Below the pieces are notes generated by a model that saw only the letters and a program-made list of their open reading frames with translations, made no database searches and was not told the DNA's origin. Below are positions 17,555 to 28,500 of a stretch of 64,000 bases of DNA, in pieces. Source of the DNA: Streptomyces olivaceus. GTDB taxonomy: Bacteria > Actinomycetota > Actinomycetes > Streptomycetales > Streptomycetaceae. How positions within the stretch are numbered: the stretch's first letter is position 1; the number at the start of each line of letters is the position of its first letter. Both the position numbers and the translations under genes were made by a program. The DNA is taken from the NCBI RefSeq assembly GCF_000721235.1, contig NZ_JOFH01000025.1:38919-102918 (forward strand), read 5' to 3'.

Positions 17555-18547
17555 ATGCCCCTGCCCAAAGCCGAACTGCACCTCCACATCGAAGGCACCC
17601 TGGAACCCGAGCTGGCCTTCTCCCTGGCCGCCCGCAACGGTGTCGCGCTCCCGTACGCGGACGAGGACGCCCTGCGCGAGGCGTACCGCTTCGCGGACCT
17701 TCAGTCCTTCCTGAACCTGTACTACGAACTGATGGCCGTCCTGCGCACGGAACGTGACTTCGAGGACCTCGCCAACGCCTACCTCGCCCGCGCCGCCGCG
17801 CAGGGCGTCCGGCACGCGGAGATCTTCTTCGACCCGCAGGCCCACCTCGCCCGGGGCGTGGAGATGGGCACGGTCGTGGAGGGGCTGTGGCGGGCGCTGG
17901 GCCGAAGCCGGGAGAACCACGGCGTCTCCACCCGCCTGATCCTCTGCTTCCTGCGCGACGAGTCCGCCGAGTCGGCGATGGCGACCCTGGACGCCGCCAA
18001 GCCCCACCTCGACCGCATCACCGGCGTCGGCCTGGACTCCGCCGAGGTCGGCCACCCGCCGGTCAAGTTCGGCGCGGTCTACGAGGCCGCCGCCGCGCTC
18101 GGCCTGCGCCGGGTCGCGCACGCCGGCGAGGAGGGCCCGCCCGAGTACGTCCGCCAGGCCCTCGACGTCCTCGGCGTCGAGCGCGTCGACCACGGCCTGC
18201 GCTCGGTCGAGGACCCGGCGCTGGTGGAGCGGCTGGTGCGCGAGCGCGTCCCGCTCACCCTGTGCCCGCTCTCCAACGTCCGGCTGCGCACGGTCGACAC
18301 CCTCGCCGACCACCCGCTGCCCGCGATGCTCGACGCGGGCCTGATGTGCACGGTCAACTCCGACGACCCGGCCTACTTCGGCGGCTACGCGGGCGACAAC
18401 TACGACGCCGTGCGCCAGGCCCTGGGCCTCACCGACGAACGGCTGCGGGAACTGGCCCGCAACTCGTTCCTCGCCTCCTTCCTGGAGGACGACGAGGAAC
18501 TGCGGGCACGCTGCCTGGCCGAGGTGGACGCCTACACGTTCTCCTAG
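17555..18547 (+). CDS. adenosine/adenine deaminase family protein
   Basis: Metal-dependent deaminase of the ADD superfamily, 330 aa. MPLPKAELHLHIEGTLEPE carries the metal-binding HxH; later are HAGEEGPPEYV (His and catalytic Glu), the RVDHGL histidine, and TVNSDDPAYFGGY with the metal-binding Asp pair. The SDDPAYFGGY form is the one I associate with the adenine-deaminase branch rather than classical adenosine deaminase, so adenine is a plausible substrate. ATG 17555 is preferred; an in-frame GTG at 17531, overlapping the upstream stop, would add eight residues. Confidence 0.88.
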   Translation: MPLPKAELHLHIEGTLEPELAFSLAARNGVALPYADEDALREAYRFADLQSFLNLYYELMAVLRTERDFEDLANAYLARAAAQGVRHAEIFFDPQAHLARGVEMGTVVEGLWRALGRSRENHGVSTRLILCFLRDESAESAMATLDAAKPHLDRITGVGLDSAEVGHPPVKFGAVYEAAAALGLRRVAHAGEEGPPEYVRQALDVLGVERVDHGLRSVEDPALVERLVRERVPLTLCPLSNVRLRTVDTLADHPLPAMLDAGLMCTVNSDDPAYFGGYAGDNYDAVRQALGLTDERLRELARNSFLASFLEDDEELRARCLAEVDAYTFS

Positions 18548-18622
18548 CGCGCCGGGACGCCCGCGGACTGTCGGCGGCGTGGTGCACACTGGCCTGATCC
18601 GCACCATGCCAGGGAGCGCCCC

Positions 18623-19813
18623 GTGACAGCGTCCACCGTGTCCACAGCGTCCGACGTGCCTGCCGCACCCGCCGCACCGCCCATGCCGGCCGCCTTGAGA
18701 ACGCACCGCCACGCCCAGGCCGAGGGAGCGCACAGCCACCCTCGGGTCGATCCCCTCGCCGCCGCGCGCGACCCGCAGGACCCGCTCTGGGACGTGTACC
18801 TGACCGGCACCGTCTTCCTCGACGTCGTCTTCACCGGGCTCGAATCGGCCCCCGTGCGCGGCACAGAGTCCTGGGCCCGGGGGATGGGTTCGAGCCCGGG
18901 CGGCATCGCCAACATGGCGACCGCGCTCGCCCGCCTCGGCCTGCGCACCTCGCTGGCCGCCGCCTTCGGCGACGACCACTACGGCGACTACTGCTGGGAC
19001 GCGCTCGCCCAGGGCGAGGGCATCGACCTCGGCCCCTCGCGCACCGTGCCCGGCTGGCACTCGCCGGTCACGGTCTCGATGGCGTACGAGGGGGAGCGCA
19101 CGATGGTCTCCCACGGTCACGAGCCGCCGCCCCAGGAGACGGCGCCCGACTGCCCGCCGCGCGCCCGCGCGGCCGTCGCCTCCCTCACGCCCGGCGTCCG
19201 CGCCCCCTGGATCGCCCAGGCCGCCGCGCGCGGCACCCGTGTCTTCGCCGACGTCGGGTGGGACGACACCGGCGCCTGGGACCTGGCGGGCCTGCCCGAC
19301 CTCGCGCACTGCGAAGCGTTCCTGCCCAACGCGGAGGAGGCCATGCGCTACACCGGCGCCACCTGCCCGCGCGCCGCCGCGCACGCCCTGACCGAGCACG
19401 TGCCGCTCGCCGTGGTGACCCTCGGCGCGGAGGGCGCGTACGCGGTGGACCGGCGTACGGGGGAGAGCGCGGAAGTCCCGGCGATCGCGGTGGAGGCCCT
19501 GGACCCGACCGGCGCCGGGGACGTCTTCGTCGCCGGGTTCGTCACCGGCACCCTGGCCGGCTGGCCGCTGGCCGACCGGCTCGCCTTCGCCGGTCTGACC
19601 GCCGCCCTCTCCGTCCAGGAGTTCGGCGGCTCCCTGTCGGCGCCCGGGTGGGGCGAGATCGCCGCCTGGTGGCGCAAGGTCCAGTCGGTCCAGGGCGAGG
19701 ACCCGGCCCTGCGCCGCTACGCCTTCCTCGCCGCCCTGATCCCCGACGACCTCCCCGGCCCCTGGCCCCTGCGCCGAGCAGTCCCGACCATCGGCTTCCG
19801 CCGCCCGGCCTGA
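18623..19813 (+). CDS. PfkB family carbohydrate kinase
   Basis: Ribokinase/PfkB-type sugar or nucleoside kinase, 396 aa. Seen: SSPGGIANMATALARLGLRT (signature 1 region), FLPNAEEAMRYTG, and the ATP/catalytic signature DPTGAGDVFVAGFVTG near residue 295 with the conserved Asp base. The GTG start follows AGGGAGCGCC at good spacing. The first 45 residues (TASTVSTASDVPAAPAAPPMPA...) are low complexity, so a start at a later Met is possible. The substrate is not evident. Confidence 0.85.
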   Translation: MTASTVSTASDVPAAPAAPPMPAALRTHRHAQAEGAHSHPRVDPLAAARDPQDPLWDVYLTGTVFLDVVFTGLESAPVRGTESWARGMGSSPGGIANMATALARLGLRTSLAAAFGDDHYGDYCWDALAQGEGIDLGPSRTVPGWHSPVTVSMAYEGERTMVSHGHEPPPQETAPDCPPRARAAVASLTPGVRAPWIAQAAARGTRVFADVGWDDTGAWDLAGLPDLAHCEAFLPNAEEAMRYTGATCPRAAAHALTEHVPLAVVTLGAEGAYAVDRRTGESAEVPAIAVEALDPTGAGDVFVAGFVTGTLAGWPLADRLAFAGLTAALSVQEFGGSLSAPGWGEIAAWWRKVQSVQGEDPALRRYAFLAALIPDDLPGPWPLRRAVPTIGFRRPA

Positions 19814-20230
19814 CACTCTCCGGGCCGGTCCCGTGGCAGGGTCGGTCCGGCCTGTGCGATGACCGGTGCGCCCGGCACCCGCGCCGGAAGGCGACCGCGC
19901 GGGCCGCCCCGACGTGGCCTCTTCGCCCTGCCGCCGGGCCGCAGCGAAGCCGTCGCCCGCGTCTCGCTGTCCGAGCTCGGGCTTGTCCCGGGTCGCGAAC
20001 ATGACGGACCGCCCGAGGAAACCGCACGACGACCTCTTCGTGCCCGGTGTCCCTCAAGACGGGGCGACAGATGCGTCGCGCATTTCGATCACCCTGTGAT
20101 TGAGCGATGTGGAACCTGTGATGTTTCTGTGACGGTGACGGTTCGGGCATGTCCGACATTGGATCTTGAGCGCGCTGCGACCTTGACCTTGACTGCACAT
20201 CAGGTGCCACTGACGGAGGGGCGGGTCGGC
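19814..20230. other. non-coding stretch before the toxin-associated island
   Basis: No convincing gene. The second half (from about 20080) is visibly more A/T rich than its surroundings and probably holds the promoter of the FG-GAP gene; no clear -35/-10 pair could be chosen. A 32-codon frame at 20001-20099 (MTDRPRKPHDDLF...) is too short to support. Confidence 0.5.
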
Positions 20231-21745
20231 ATGAGGGATATTCCGCAGCGCGGGAAAGTCTGGTGTGCCGTGGCCACGGTGTTCGCACTGGCCGGCCTGC
20301 TGACCGTCGCGGCACCGGACAGCCCGGCATCGGCGGTGGCCGCCTGCGAGGCCGGAAACGCCGATGCGGACTTCAACGGCGACGGTGTGCGGGGCATGGT
20401 CGTCGCCGACCCGGAGGCGACCATCGGTGGCAAGCCGCGCGCCGGTGCCGTGACCGTCGTCTACGGCGGTACGGAAATGGGGGCCGAGCGCCTTGACCAG
20501 GACAGTGACAGGGTGCGGGGCAGTGCTCAGGAGGGAGCCGAGTTCGGCTTCAGTCTGGCGCAGGCAGACCTGAACGGTGACGGATGCAGCGACCTCGTCG
20601 TCGGCGCGCCCTACACGGATGTGGCGGGCGCGCAGGACGCGGGAGCCGTACACGTTCTCTACGGGGACCCGGCCGGTCTCGCCGTCGGCGCTGCCACGTC
20701 CTACGACCAGAGCCAGGACGGTGTGGAAGGCGGTGCCGAGTCGGGAGACCTGTTCGGCTACGCCGTCGCCGCCCAGCGGCCCACCTCCGGCGCTCCCTAC
20801 CTGGCCGTGGGCATCCCCGGTGAAGACGTGGGCAGTGTGCCGGACGCGGGAGCGGTGGACTATCTCAGTGGCGGCACGTGGGGCTGGGTGGACCAGGACG
20901 CGCCGGGAGTGGCCGGAGCTGTCGAGGCGAACGACCGTTTCGGATACTCGCTGGCCGGCACGCCCTCTCATCTCGTAGTGGGGGCGCCCGGGGAGGCGAT
21001 CGGTGCCGAGACGTTCGCCGGCGCCTTCTGGATCTTCGGTGGCTCGCTGGACGCGGCCGGCCGTCCAGAACCTCTGGGAGCACCCAACCAGGAGTCGCCG
21101 GCCGTGGGAGTGGCCGAGAGAGGTGACCGCTACGGCACTTCGATCGCTGCCGTCCCGATGCCGGACGCCTCCGGTACCCACAAGGGCGGCTCCTATGTCG
21201 CGGTGGGATCGCCGGGGGAGGCCATCGGGGACACCGCCGAGGCCGGTTCGGTCTCGGTCTACAAGGTCACCGCGGCGGGCGCGGTCACGACCGTCGTGCC
21301 GGGACTGCATCAGAACGTGACCGGCACCGCCGAGACCGCCGAACGCGCGGACCATTTCGGACAGCAGGTCGCCGCGGTGGTTCAGGGCACCACCCTGCGC
21401 GTGGCAGCCGGCGTGCCCGGTGAGGAGTCCGGGCCCGAACACACGGACAAGGGCGGGGTGCAGATCTTCGCGCTGTCCGCCGACGGCGGCCTCTCCGACT
21501 CCTGGATCGACCCGGGTTACGGCATCCCCGGAGAACCGGCTCCGCGGATGTATGTCGGTGCGTCCCTCGGGGCGACTCCGGACGCCTTGCTTGTGGGGGC
21601 TCCGTACGGGCGTCCCGGCGCATCGGGAGCTGTGTACGCGTTCGACTGGACGGTGGCCAGCGGCGGGGCGGCGAAGCACACCTACGCGCCGGGGGCGGCC
21701 GGGATTCCGGCCGGCGGCACGGCTTTCGGGGCCGTTCTGCGCTGA
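20231..21745 (+). CDS. secreted FG-GAP/integrin-alpha-like beta-propeller protein
   Basis: A 504-aa exported protein. The start ATG 20231 gives a basic n-region and a signal peptide (VWCAVATVFALAGLLTVAAPDSPASAVAA). The rest is a string of FG-GAP blades with integrin-like features: DFNGDGVRGMVVADPEA, FGFSLAQADLNGDGCSDLVVGAPY, LFGYAVAA, FGYSLAG, YGTSIAAV, FGQQVAAV, with Ca-binding DxNxDGxxD loops in the first two blades. Probably an extracellular binding or surface protein. It is the first of three same-strand genes encoding large exported proteins that end in the Rhs toxin. Confidence 0.85.
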   Translation: MRDIPQRGKVWCAVATVFALAGLLTVAAPDSPASAVAACEAGNADADFNGDGVRGMVVADPEATIGGKPRAGAVTVVYGGTEMGAERLDQDSDRVRGSAQEGAEFGFSLAQADLNGDGCSDLVVGAPYTDVAGAQDAGAVHVLYGDPAGLAVGAATSYDQSQDGVEGGAESGDLFGYAVAAQRPTSGAPYLAVGIPGEDVGSVPDAGAVDYLSGGTWGWVDQDAPGVAGAVEANDRFGYSLAGTPSHLVVGAPGEAIGAETFAGAFWIFGGSLDAAGRPEPLGAPNQESPAVGVAERGDRYGTSIAAVPMPDASGTHKGGSYVAVGSPGEAIGDTAEAGSVSVYKVTAAGAVTTVVPGLHQNVTGTAETAERADHFGQQVAAVVQGTTLRVAAGVPGEESGPEHTDKGGVQIFALSADGGLSDSWIDPGYGIPGEPAPRMYVGASLGATPDALLVGAPYGRPGASGAVYAFDWTVASGGAAKHTYAPGAAGIPAGGTAFGAVLR

Positions 21746-21850
21746 GCAGGCCGATACCGAGAAGGGGCGGGCCGAGTACCTCGGTCCGGGGCGTCGTCAG
21801 GGAGCGAGCGGGCGCGGTGGCGCGTACCGCGAACGAGAACAGGGGTGGGG

Positions 21851-24800
21851 ATGACACGCGCTGAAGGGCGCCGGAAACCGGGTCGGAGACCGACGGCGAT
21901 CGCAGGGCTGCTCACCGGGCTGCTGGCCGCCGGTGTGCTGGCGCCGGCGGGTGATGCCCTGCCGCAGGGGGACTCCGCGTACAGCCCGGCCGTGGCGCAG
22001 GCCCGGAACAGCGGAGAGGCCCCGACGGAAGCCCTGGCTCGCGCTGCGGCCACCGACGCCGGCACACGGGTGGAGGTCGCGTCGCTGCGTGAGGAACGGC
22101 GGGACGTGTTCGCCAACCCGGACGGGTCGTTCACGGCCCAGGAGTACACACAGCCGGTACGGGCACGCCGCGACGGACGCTGGGTTCCGGTGGACGACAC
22201 GCTGGCCGAGCGCACCGACGGCACCTACTCGCCGAAGGCCGCCACCGTCGAACTCAGCTTCTCGGGCGGTGGCGACGGGCCGTTCGCCCGGATGCGCAGA
22301 GCCGGCAGGGAGTATGCCCTGACTTGGCTCGCCGGAAGTCTGCCCGCGCCGCAGGTGAACGGTGACACGGCCCGCTACGCCGAGGTCCTGCCCGGTGTGG
22401 ACCTGGCGGTACGGGCGGAGCCGGAGGGCTTCAGCCACTACCTGATCGTCAAGAGCGCGGAAGCAGCCGCCAGCCCAGCTCTGGACGGCATCGAACTCGG
22501 CATCGCCACGCAGGGGCTCACGGTGCGAGAGACGGACGGAGGGTCGCTGCAGGCCACCGACTCCGCCGTGGGAGGCACCGTCTTCGAGTCCTCCGGCCCG
22601 ATGATGTGGGACTCCGTCGGCGCTGCCCCGGACGGCGGCGGCAACACCACCGCCGAGCCTGCCGCCGGCCCGGCGTCCGCTCCGGCCGCCTCCCACCGCA
22701 ACGGCGCCGCCGTGAAGCCGGCCGCCGACGAGGGCACCCGGACCGGAGGCCCCGCCCTGGACCCGGCGCACGGCGGGCGCAAGGCGCCGGTCGCGCTCGA
22801 GGTGAGCGGTGACCGGCTGACCCTCACCCCCGACCGGGACCTGCTGCGCGGCGACGACACCGTCTACCCGGTCGTGATCGACCCGGCCCCGAAGACGACG
22901 TCGCGCACCGCGTGGACGTCGGTCATGTCGGGGATGCCGTCCGAACAGGACTGGAAGTACTCCGACTCCGCCGGCATGGGCAAGTGCCCGCTCGACTACA
23001 GCCCGAAGAGCTGCGAGGGGATCGGGGTGCGGCGCCTGCTGTTCACCTTCCCGATGTCGTACTACAGCGGCAAGCAGATCATCAGCACCGATTTCTCCGC
23101 CCGAGTCGCCCACGTGTACTGGGCCGACGCACGCGCCGAACCGGTGGACCTGTACCGGATCGGTGGAAAGAACTACAAGGTCACCTCGTCCAGCGACTGG
23201 GGGAACACCAAGGACGACTGGGACGACTACCTCGCCACCGTCGACAAGAAGATCTCGCCGACCTCCTGCTCCAGCCAGGCCAACCTGCACTTCAGCAACG
23301 GTGAGTTGCTGAGCGAGGCGAAGGCGGCTGCCTCCGGGGGCTGGTCGTCCCTCTCTCTCGGCCTGAAGGCCAAGAGCGAATCGTCTTACGGCGGTTGGAA
23401 GAGGATCTGCGGCAATGCCTACCTGAAAATCACGTACAACAATCCGCCCCAGCAGGTCGACTACCGGCGGATGTCGTCCAACCCCGGTGGCACGTGCACC
23501 TGGGGCAGCGGCCGGCCCTACACCGACGTGCTGCCGCAACTGCGCGCCGAGGCACGGGACCCGGACCAGACGTCGTCCTCCACCGACCAGGTGAAGATGC
23601 AGTACAAGGTCGACTGGACGGACGGCGGGGGCACCGCCCGCTCCTTCACCTACGACACCGGCTACAAGTCGCCCACCCCCGGCACGGTGTTCTCCTACTC
23701 CCTCAAACAACGACCGAGTGGCGAACCGCAGATCCCGCAGAACACGGTCGTCTACTGGTCGGCGCGTGCCTACGACGGAGACGCCTGGGGTCCGTGGAGC
23801 TATGACGGCAGCGCGCAGCGCTGCGAGTTCATCTGGGACAGCACCCGGCCCAAAGCACCTGCGGTCAGCTCCGCCGAGTACCCGGCCGACGACATCTGGC
23901 ACGACGGCGTGGGCACCACGTCCACCTTCCGCTTCACCGCCGCCGACCCCGACGTGCAGGAATTCCGCTACGGCTTCGACGGCGCCGCACTGAGCGCACT
24001 GCCGGCGCAGTCCGGTACCGCAGAGGTCGCCTGGACCCCGCAGACGGCCGGGCGGCACTGGGTCACCGTGGAGGCATACGACAACGCCGACAACTCCAGT
24101 GTCCCGGCGCAGTACGAGTTCCTGGTCACCGACGGCAAGCAGGCGGCCGGTCAGTGGAACCTGGCCGACGGAGCGGGCAGCGACCTCGCCCACGACGAGT
24201 CCGGCCGCCATCCGGCGCAGGCGGGCCCGGCGGTCACCTTCGGCGCCCCCGGCCCCGGCGGTGCGGTCGACGCGGCGGCGCACCTTGACGGCTCGGCCGA
24301 CTCCTGGCTCGCCACCGAGAACGCGGTGCTCGACACCGGAGGCAGTTTCACGGTCAGTGCCTGGGTGCGGCCCACCGCACTCGACCGCGACATGGCCGCC
24401 ATCAGCGAGGACGGCACCGGAGAGCCAGGCTTCGAACTCGGGTACGACGCCAGCAGGCAGGCGTGGGTGTTCTCCACCCCCGACACCGATGTGCAAGCCA
24501 TGACCCGGTGGGAGGCCGTCGCCGACGGCAGCACCGTCGTCAAGGACGAATGGACCCTGCTCACGGGCGTCTTCGACGCGTACGCCGACGCCGGACCGCA
24601 ACTGCGGCTCTACATCGACGGTCGGGAAGCCGGGACAGCGATTCGGCACACCCAGTGGTCGTCGCTCTCCGGACTGCAGATCGGCCGTGTCCTGGCCAGG
24701 TCCGGCTACCGTGACCCCTTCCAGGGCGATGTGGCCGAGGTGCGCGCCTACGACCGGGTGCTGCCGGCCGCACAGGTTGCCCAGCTCGGCACGGTCAAGC

Positions 24801-25189
24801 CGGTCCGCAAGGGCTACTGGACGCTCGACGAGGCCCCCGACCACGTCGCGGCCAACACCCAGTCGGACGGCCCGCCGCTCAATCTCCGTGGTGACGCCGC
24901 CGTCTACCGGCCCGCGGATCCTCTGTTCGACGAGGCAGCCCTGGTCGGTGACGGCCACGTCGTCCTCGACGGAGACGGTGACTGGGCCGACACCGACGCC
25001 CCCGTCATCGCGGCCACCGACAGTTACACGGTCGCTGCGCGTGCCCAGCTCACCTCGGTGCGACCGCCTCGCAGACTGTGCTGTCGCTCCCGGGTGAGCA
25101 CACCGACCGGGTCGTGGTCCGCTACCAGGCCGCCACCGCACAGTGGGAACTGGCCGTCACCGACACCGACAGCACCACCGCGCAGGTGA
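21851..25189 (+). CDS. secreted DNRLRE/LamG-type protein, frameshifted near its C-terminus
   Basis: Exported protein with a signal peptide (RRPTAIAGLLTGLLAAGVLAPAGDALPQG). It has the N-terminal ASLREERRDVFANPDGSFT...QPVRARRDGRWVPVD region common in Streptomyces Rhs/WapA-like exoproteins, a DNRLRE-like section (RRLLFTFPMSYYSG...), Ig/fibronectin-like parts and LamG/concanavalin-like repeats (GSFTVSAWVRPTALDRDMAAISEDG, LRLYIDGREAG, LQIGRVLA). Near 25057 the coding potential moves to another frame, so the last 44 residues read here (VRPPRRLCCRSR...) are not genuine. ATG 21851 follows GGGGTGGGG. It probably works with the neighbouring FG-GAP and Rhs proteins. Confidence 0.75.
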   Translation: MTRAEGRRKPGRRPTAIAGLLTGLLAAGVLAPAGDALPQGDSAYSPAVAQARNSGEAPTEALARAAATDAGTRVEVASLREERRDVFANPDGSFTAQEYTQPVRARRDGRWVPVDDTLAERTDGTYSPKAATVELSFSGGGDGPFARMRRAGREYALTWLAGSLPAPQVNGDTARYAEVLPGVDLAVRAEPEGFSHYLIVKSAEAAASPALDGIELGIATQGLTVRETDGGSLQATDSAVGGTVFESSGPMMWDSVGAAPDGGGNTTAEPAAGPASAPAASHRNGAAVKPAADEGTRTGGPALDPAHGGRKAPVALEVSGDRLTLTPDRDLLRGDDTVYPVVIDPAPKTTSRTAWTSVMSGMPSEQDWKYSDSAGMGKCPLDYSPKSCEGIGVRRLLFTFPMSYYSGKQIISTDFSARVAHVYWADARAEPVDLYRIGGKNYKVTSSSDWGNTKDDWDDYLATVDKKISPTSCSSQANLHFSNGELLSEAKAAASGGWSSLSLGLKAKSESSYGGWKRICGNAYLKITYNNPPQQVDYRRMSSNPGGTCTWGSGRPYTDVLPQLRAEARDPDQTSSSTDQVKMQYKVDWTDGGGTARSFTYDTGYKSPTPGTVFSYSLKQRPSGEPQIPQNTVVYWSARAYDGDAWGPWSYDGSAQRCEFIWDSTRPKAPAVSSAEYPADDIWHDGVGTTSTFRFTAADPDVQEFRYGFDGAALSALPAQSGTAEVAWTPQTAGRHWVTVEAYDNADNSSVPAQYEFLVTDGKQAAGQWNLADGAGSDLAHDESGRHPAQAGPAVTFGAPGPGGAVDAAAHLDGSADSWLATENAVLDTGGSFTVSAWVRPTALDRDMAAISEDGTGEPGFELGYDASRQAWVFSTPDTDVQAMTRWEAVADGSTVVKDEWTLLTGVFDAYADAGPQLRLYIDGREAGTAIRHTQWSSLSGLQIGRVLARSGYRDPFQGDVAEVRAYDRVLPAAQVAQLGTVKPVRKGYWTLDEAPDHVAANTQSDGPPLNLRGDAAVYRPADPLFDEAALVGDGHVVLDGDGDWADTDAPVIAATDSYTVAARAQLTSVRPPRRLCCRSRVSTPTGSWSATRPPPHSGNWPSPTPTAPPRR

Positions 25190-25494
25190 CCACGGTCACC
25201 GACGACCAGGTGCTGCCCTCGGCGGACGGCTCGGGACAGCACCTCGCGGTCGTGTTCGACTCCTTCACCCACCAGGTGCGGCTCTACGTCGACGGGCAGC
25301 TGACCTCGACCGCGGTCGGCATGGACCACACCCGGTGGCCCTCCTCCGCCGGCCTCCAGGTGGGTCGATCCGCCCAGGACGGAGGCAGCGAGTACTTCGC
25401 CGGCGCCCTGGACGAGATCCGTGTCTACGACGGCGTCGTCGACCCCATCGGTATCGCACGGATGAGTCAGTTGACCGAGGACACGGACCTGTAG
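25057..25494 (+). pseudogene. detached C-terminal LamG domain of the preceding gene (-1 frame)
   Basis: In this frame the sequence continues GATASQTVLSLPGEHTDRVV and then LYVDGQLTSTAVG, LQVGRSAQDG and YFAGALDEIRVYD, a clear LamG C-terminal half with no start or ribosome site of its own. Restoring one G in the GG at 25057-25058 joins ...AARAQLTS directly to GATASQTV and yields one 1214-residue protein. So the piece is the tail of the upstream gene, cut off by a one-base deletion (real, or a sequencing error), or reached by -1 frameshifting. Confidence 0.75.
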
Positions 25495-25510
25495 CGCGCC
25501 CGCCCGCCTT

Positions 25511-25549
25511 CTGCGGGGCCGGGGCACCACCCGAGCCCCGGCCCCGCAG
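25511..25549 (+). terminator. strong hairpin terminator after LamG gene
   Basis: Perfect 15-bp stem CTGCGGGGCCGGGGC / GCCCCGGCCCCGCAG with a 9-base loop, 17 bases after the LamG stop and 50 bases before the Rhs gene. It suggests that the Rhs gene has its own promoter or depends on read-through. Confidence 0.8.
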
Positions 25550-25599
25550 AGGCTCCCCGACACCCGCCAGTCAGCCCGACACCCTTCGGGAGTTCTCCG

Positions 25600-28500
25600 A
25601 TGCCTCAAAGAGGCCGTTCGCTCGCACTTCGCATACCCCGCCGGGCGCTGGGCGCCACGGTGCTGGGCATCCTGCTCTCGCTGACAGCGACCACCGTCCA
25701 GGCGCTGCCCGCACGTCCCGACGGCCCCCACCGTCCCGGCGTCCAGGACAGCGCCGCACCCGCGAACGGGCATGACGCCCGTGCGCGACCCCTCCCGTCG
25801 GACCCGACGGCGAAGGCTGCGGTCAAGACACTCGGCAAGGCGGTGCTGCCCCAGGGTGGCACCGCCACCGTGGAGGTCGATCCAGGACGCGAGGGCGGGG
25901 AGCCGGTGGGCGTCGGCGGTCTCCCCCTCACCGTGACCCGGGTCAAGGCGGGGAAGGACACCTCCGCAGCGGGCGATGCCGATGTCGACCCGGTGGCCCT
26001 GCACACCGGACCGGTAGCACGCCCCGACGCGGTGCCGAAGGTCGCCATCGAGGTCCTGGGCCGAGAACAGACCCGGCGGGCCGGCACCGGGACCGCGGCA
26101 GTGCTGCGGGTGCGGCCCACGGACGGCACGGGCGGCGACACGGTGCGCCTGAGTGTCGACTACTCAGACTTCGACCAGGCGTACGGCGGTGGATACGGGG
26201 CTCGGCTGCGCCTGGTCGAGCTGCCCGCCTGCGCCCTGACCGCCCGGCTCGGAAGTGAAGCCTGCCCCGGCCGCCCCAAGGCGCTGCGCTCGGCCAACGA
26301 CACGGCACACCACACGGTGAGCGCGCAGGTCACGCTCCCCGGCACGCCAGGCGGCGCAACGACGAAGCACGCCGGCACCACGTCCTGGACCGGCGGTACG
26401 GCGCACACGGACGCCGGCCTCTACACCGGCCGCCCGACCACCACGTCCGCCGCGGCCACGACCCCGACGGCCGACAGCGCCGACGCCACGGTGCTGGCGC
26501 TGCAGCCCGGTGCCTCGTCCGACAAGGGGACGTACGAGGCCACTTCGCTGTCGCCCTCCGCGAGCTGGAACGTGTCGCCCTCCTCCGGCGGCTTCTCCTG
26601 GAACTATCCCGTCCGCGCCGTACCCACCCCCGGCGGCCTGACCCCCACGGTCGGGCTCGGCTACTCCTCGCAGGCGATCGACGGGAGGACCTCGGCCACC
26701 AACAACCAGGGCTCCTGGATCGGCGACGGCTTCTCCTACGAGCCGGGGTACGTGGAGCGTTCCTACAAGCCGTGCTCGGACGACGGTCACAAGACGTCGG
26801 GCGAGCAGTGCTGGGCGTTCGACAACGCCACCGTCATGCTGAACGGTTCGGCCGGACAACTGCTCAAGGACGACGAGACCGGTGAATGGCACCTCTCCTC
26901 GGACGACGGCGCCAAGGTCGAACACCTCACCGGCACCCACAATGGTGACAACGACGGTGAGTACTGGAAGATCACGACCACCGACGGCACCGAGTACCAG
27001 TTCGGCCTGAACCGGCTGCCCGGCTGGGGTTCGGGCGACGAGGAGACCGACTCGGCCTGGACCGCGCCCGTCTTCGGCGACGACTCCGGCGAACCCTGCT
27101 ACAACTCCACGTTCACCAGTGCGCACTGCGCGCAGGCGTGGCGGTGGAACCTCGACTACGTCAAGGACAGCCACGGAAACGTCCTGTCGTACTTCTACAA
27201 GGCAGAGACCAACCACTACGCCCTGAACGGCAAGACCGACGTCAACGGCACCGCCTACGACCGGGGCGGCTATCTCGAGCGCGTCGACTACGGGCAACGG
27301 GACGGCGCCGTCTACGACACCAAGGCCCCGGCCAGGATCGTCTTCCACACCGCCGAACGCTGCCTGCCCACCACGGACTTCGACTGCACCCCCGCGAAGT
27401 TCACCGAGGCCAACGCGGCCCACTGGCCCGACACCCCCGTCGACCGGTACTGCAAGGCCGATACCAAGTGCGACGCCGGCCAGTCCTCGCAGACCTTCTT
27501 CACCCGCAAGCGGCTGACCGGCATCACGACCCAGATGCGCACGGGCGCGAGCACCTACCAGGACGTCGACGCCAGGACGTTCACCCACCGGTTCCTCGAC
27601 AACGGCGACGACACACACACCCTGTGGCTGTCGGGGATCGCCCACGAGGGCCGGGTCGGCGGCACCGAGAAGCTGCCCTCCCTGCAGCTGATGGGCCTCG
27701 CCCTGGTCAACCGGGTCGACAGCGACGACGACAACATCGACGGATTCCACCGTTACCGACTGGCCACCGTGCTGAGCGAGACCGGTGCCCAGCTCGACGT
27801 CACCTACGCACCCACCCAGTGCACCGCCGGAGCCCTGCCGAAGCCGGGCGAGTCGACGAAGCGCTGCTATCCCGTGGTCTGGTCCCCGCCGGGCAGTATC
27901 GACCCGACGACGGACTGGTTCCACAAGTACGTCGTCCAGGAGATCATCCAGACCGACCGCACCGGCGGCGGGGACGACCTGGTCACCGACTACGCCTATC
28001 ACGGTGACGCGGGCTGGCGGTACGCGGAACCCGACGGCATCACCAAGGACGAGTACCTGACCTGGAGCCAGTGGCAGGGTTACGGCGAGACCACCGTGAC
28101 CAGCGGCGACGGCCAGTCCACCGCGACCCGCGTCGACCACACCTACCTCCGCGGCCTGAACGGCGACAAGAAGCCCGGCGGCGGCACGCGCACCGAGACC
28201 GCCACCGACTCCACCGGCAAGACGTACACGGGCCACAAGGAGTACACCGGGTTCGAGATCGAGACCCGGACCTACGCCACCCCGTCCGACGGCAAGGTGA
28301 CCGCCAAGACGATCACCGAACCCTGGAAACACGACACGGCGACCCAGACCCGTTCCTGGGGCACCCAGAAGGCCACCGTCGTCAAGCCCGGCGTCTCGCG
28401 CGGATACACCCTGCTGTCCGACGGCAGTTGGCGCGAGACCAGGTCCGCCTCCAGCTACGACACCGGCGTGCCGAACGTCCGACTCGAGCGGACCGAGGAC

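Noticed and set aside
20001..20099. Short frame MTDRPRKPHDDLF, reminiscent of the start of Rpn-type nuclease/transposase proteins
   Set aside because: Only 32 codons, no supporting domain, resemblance limited to a few residues.
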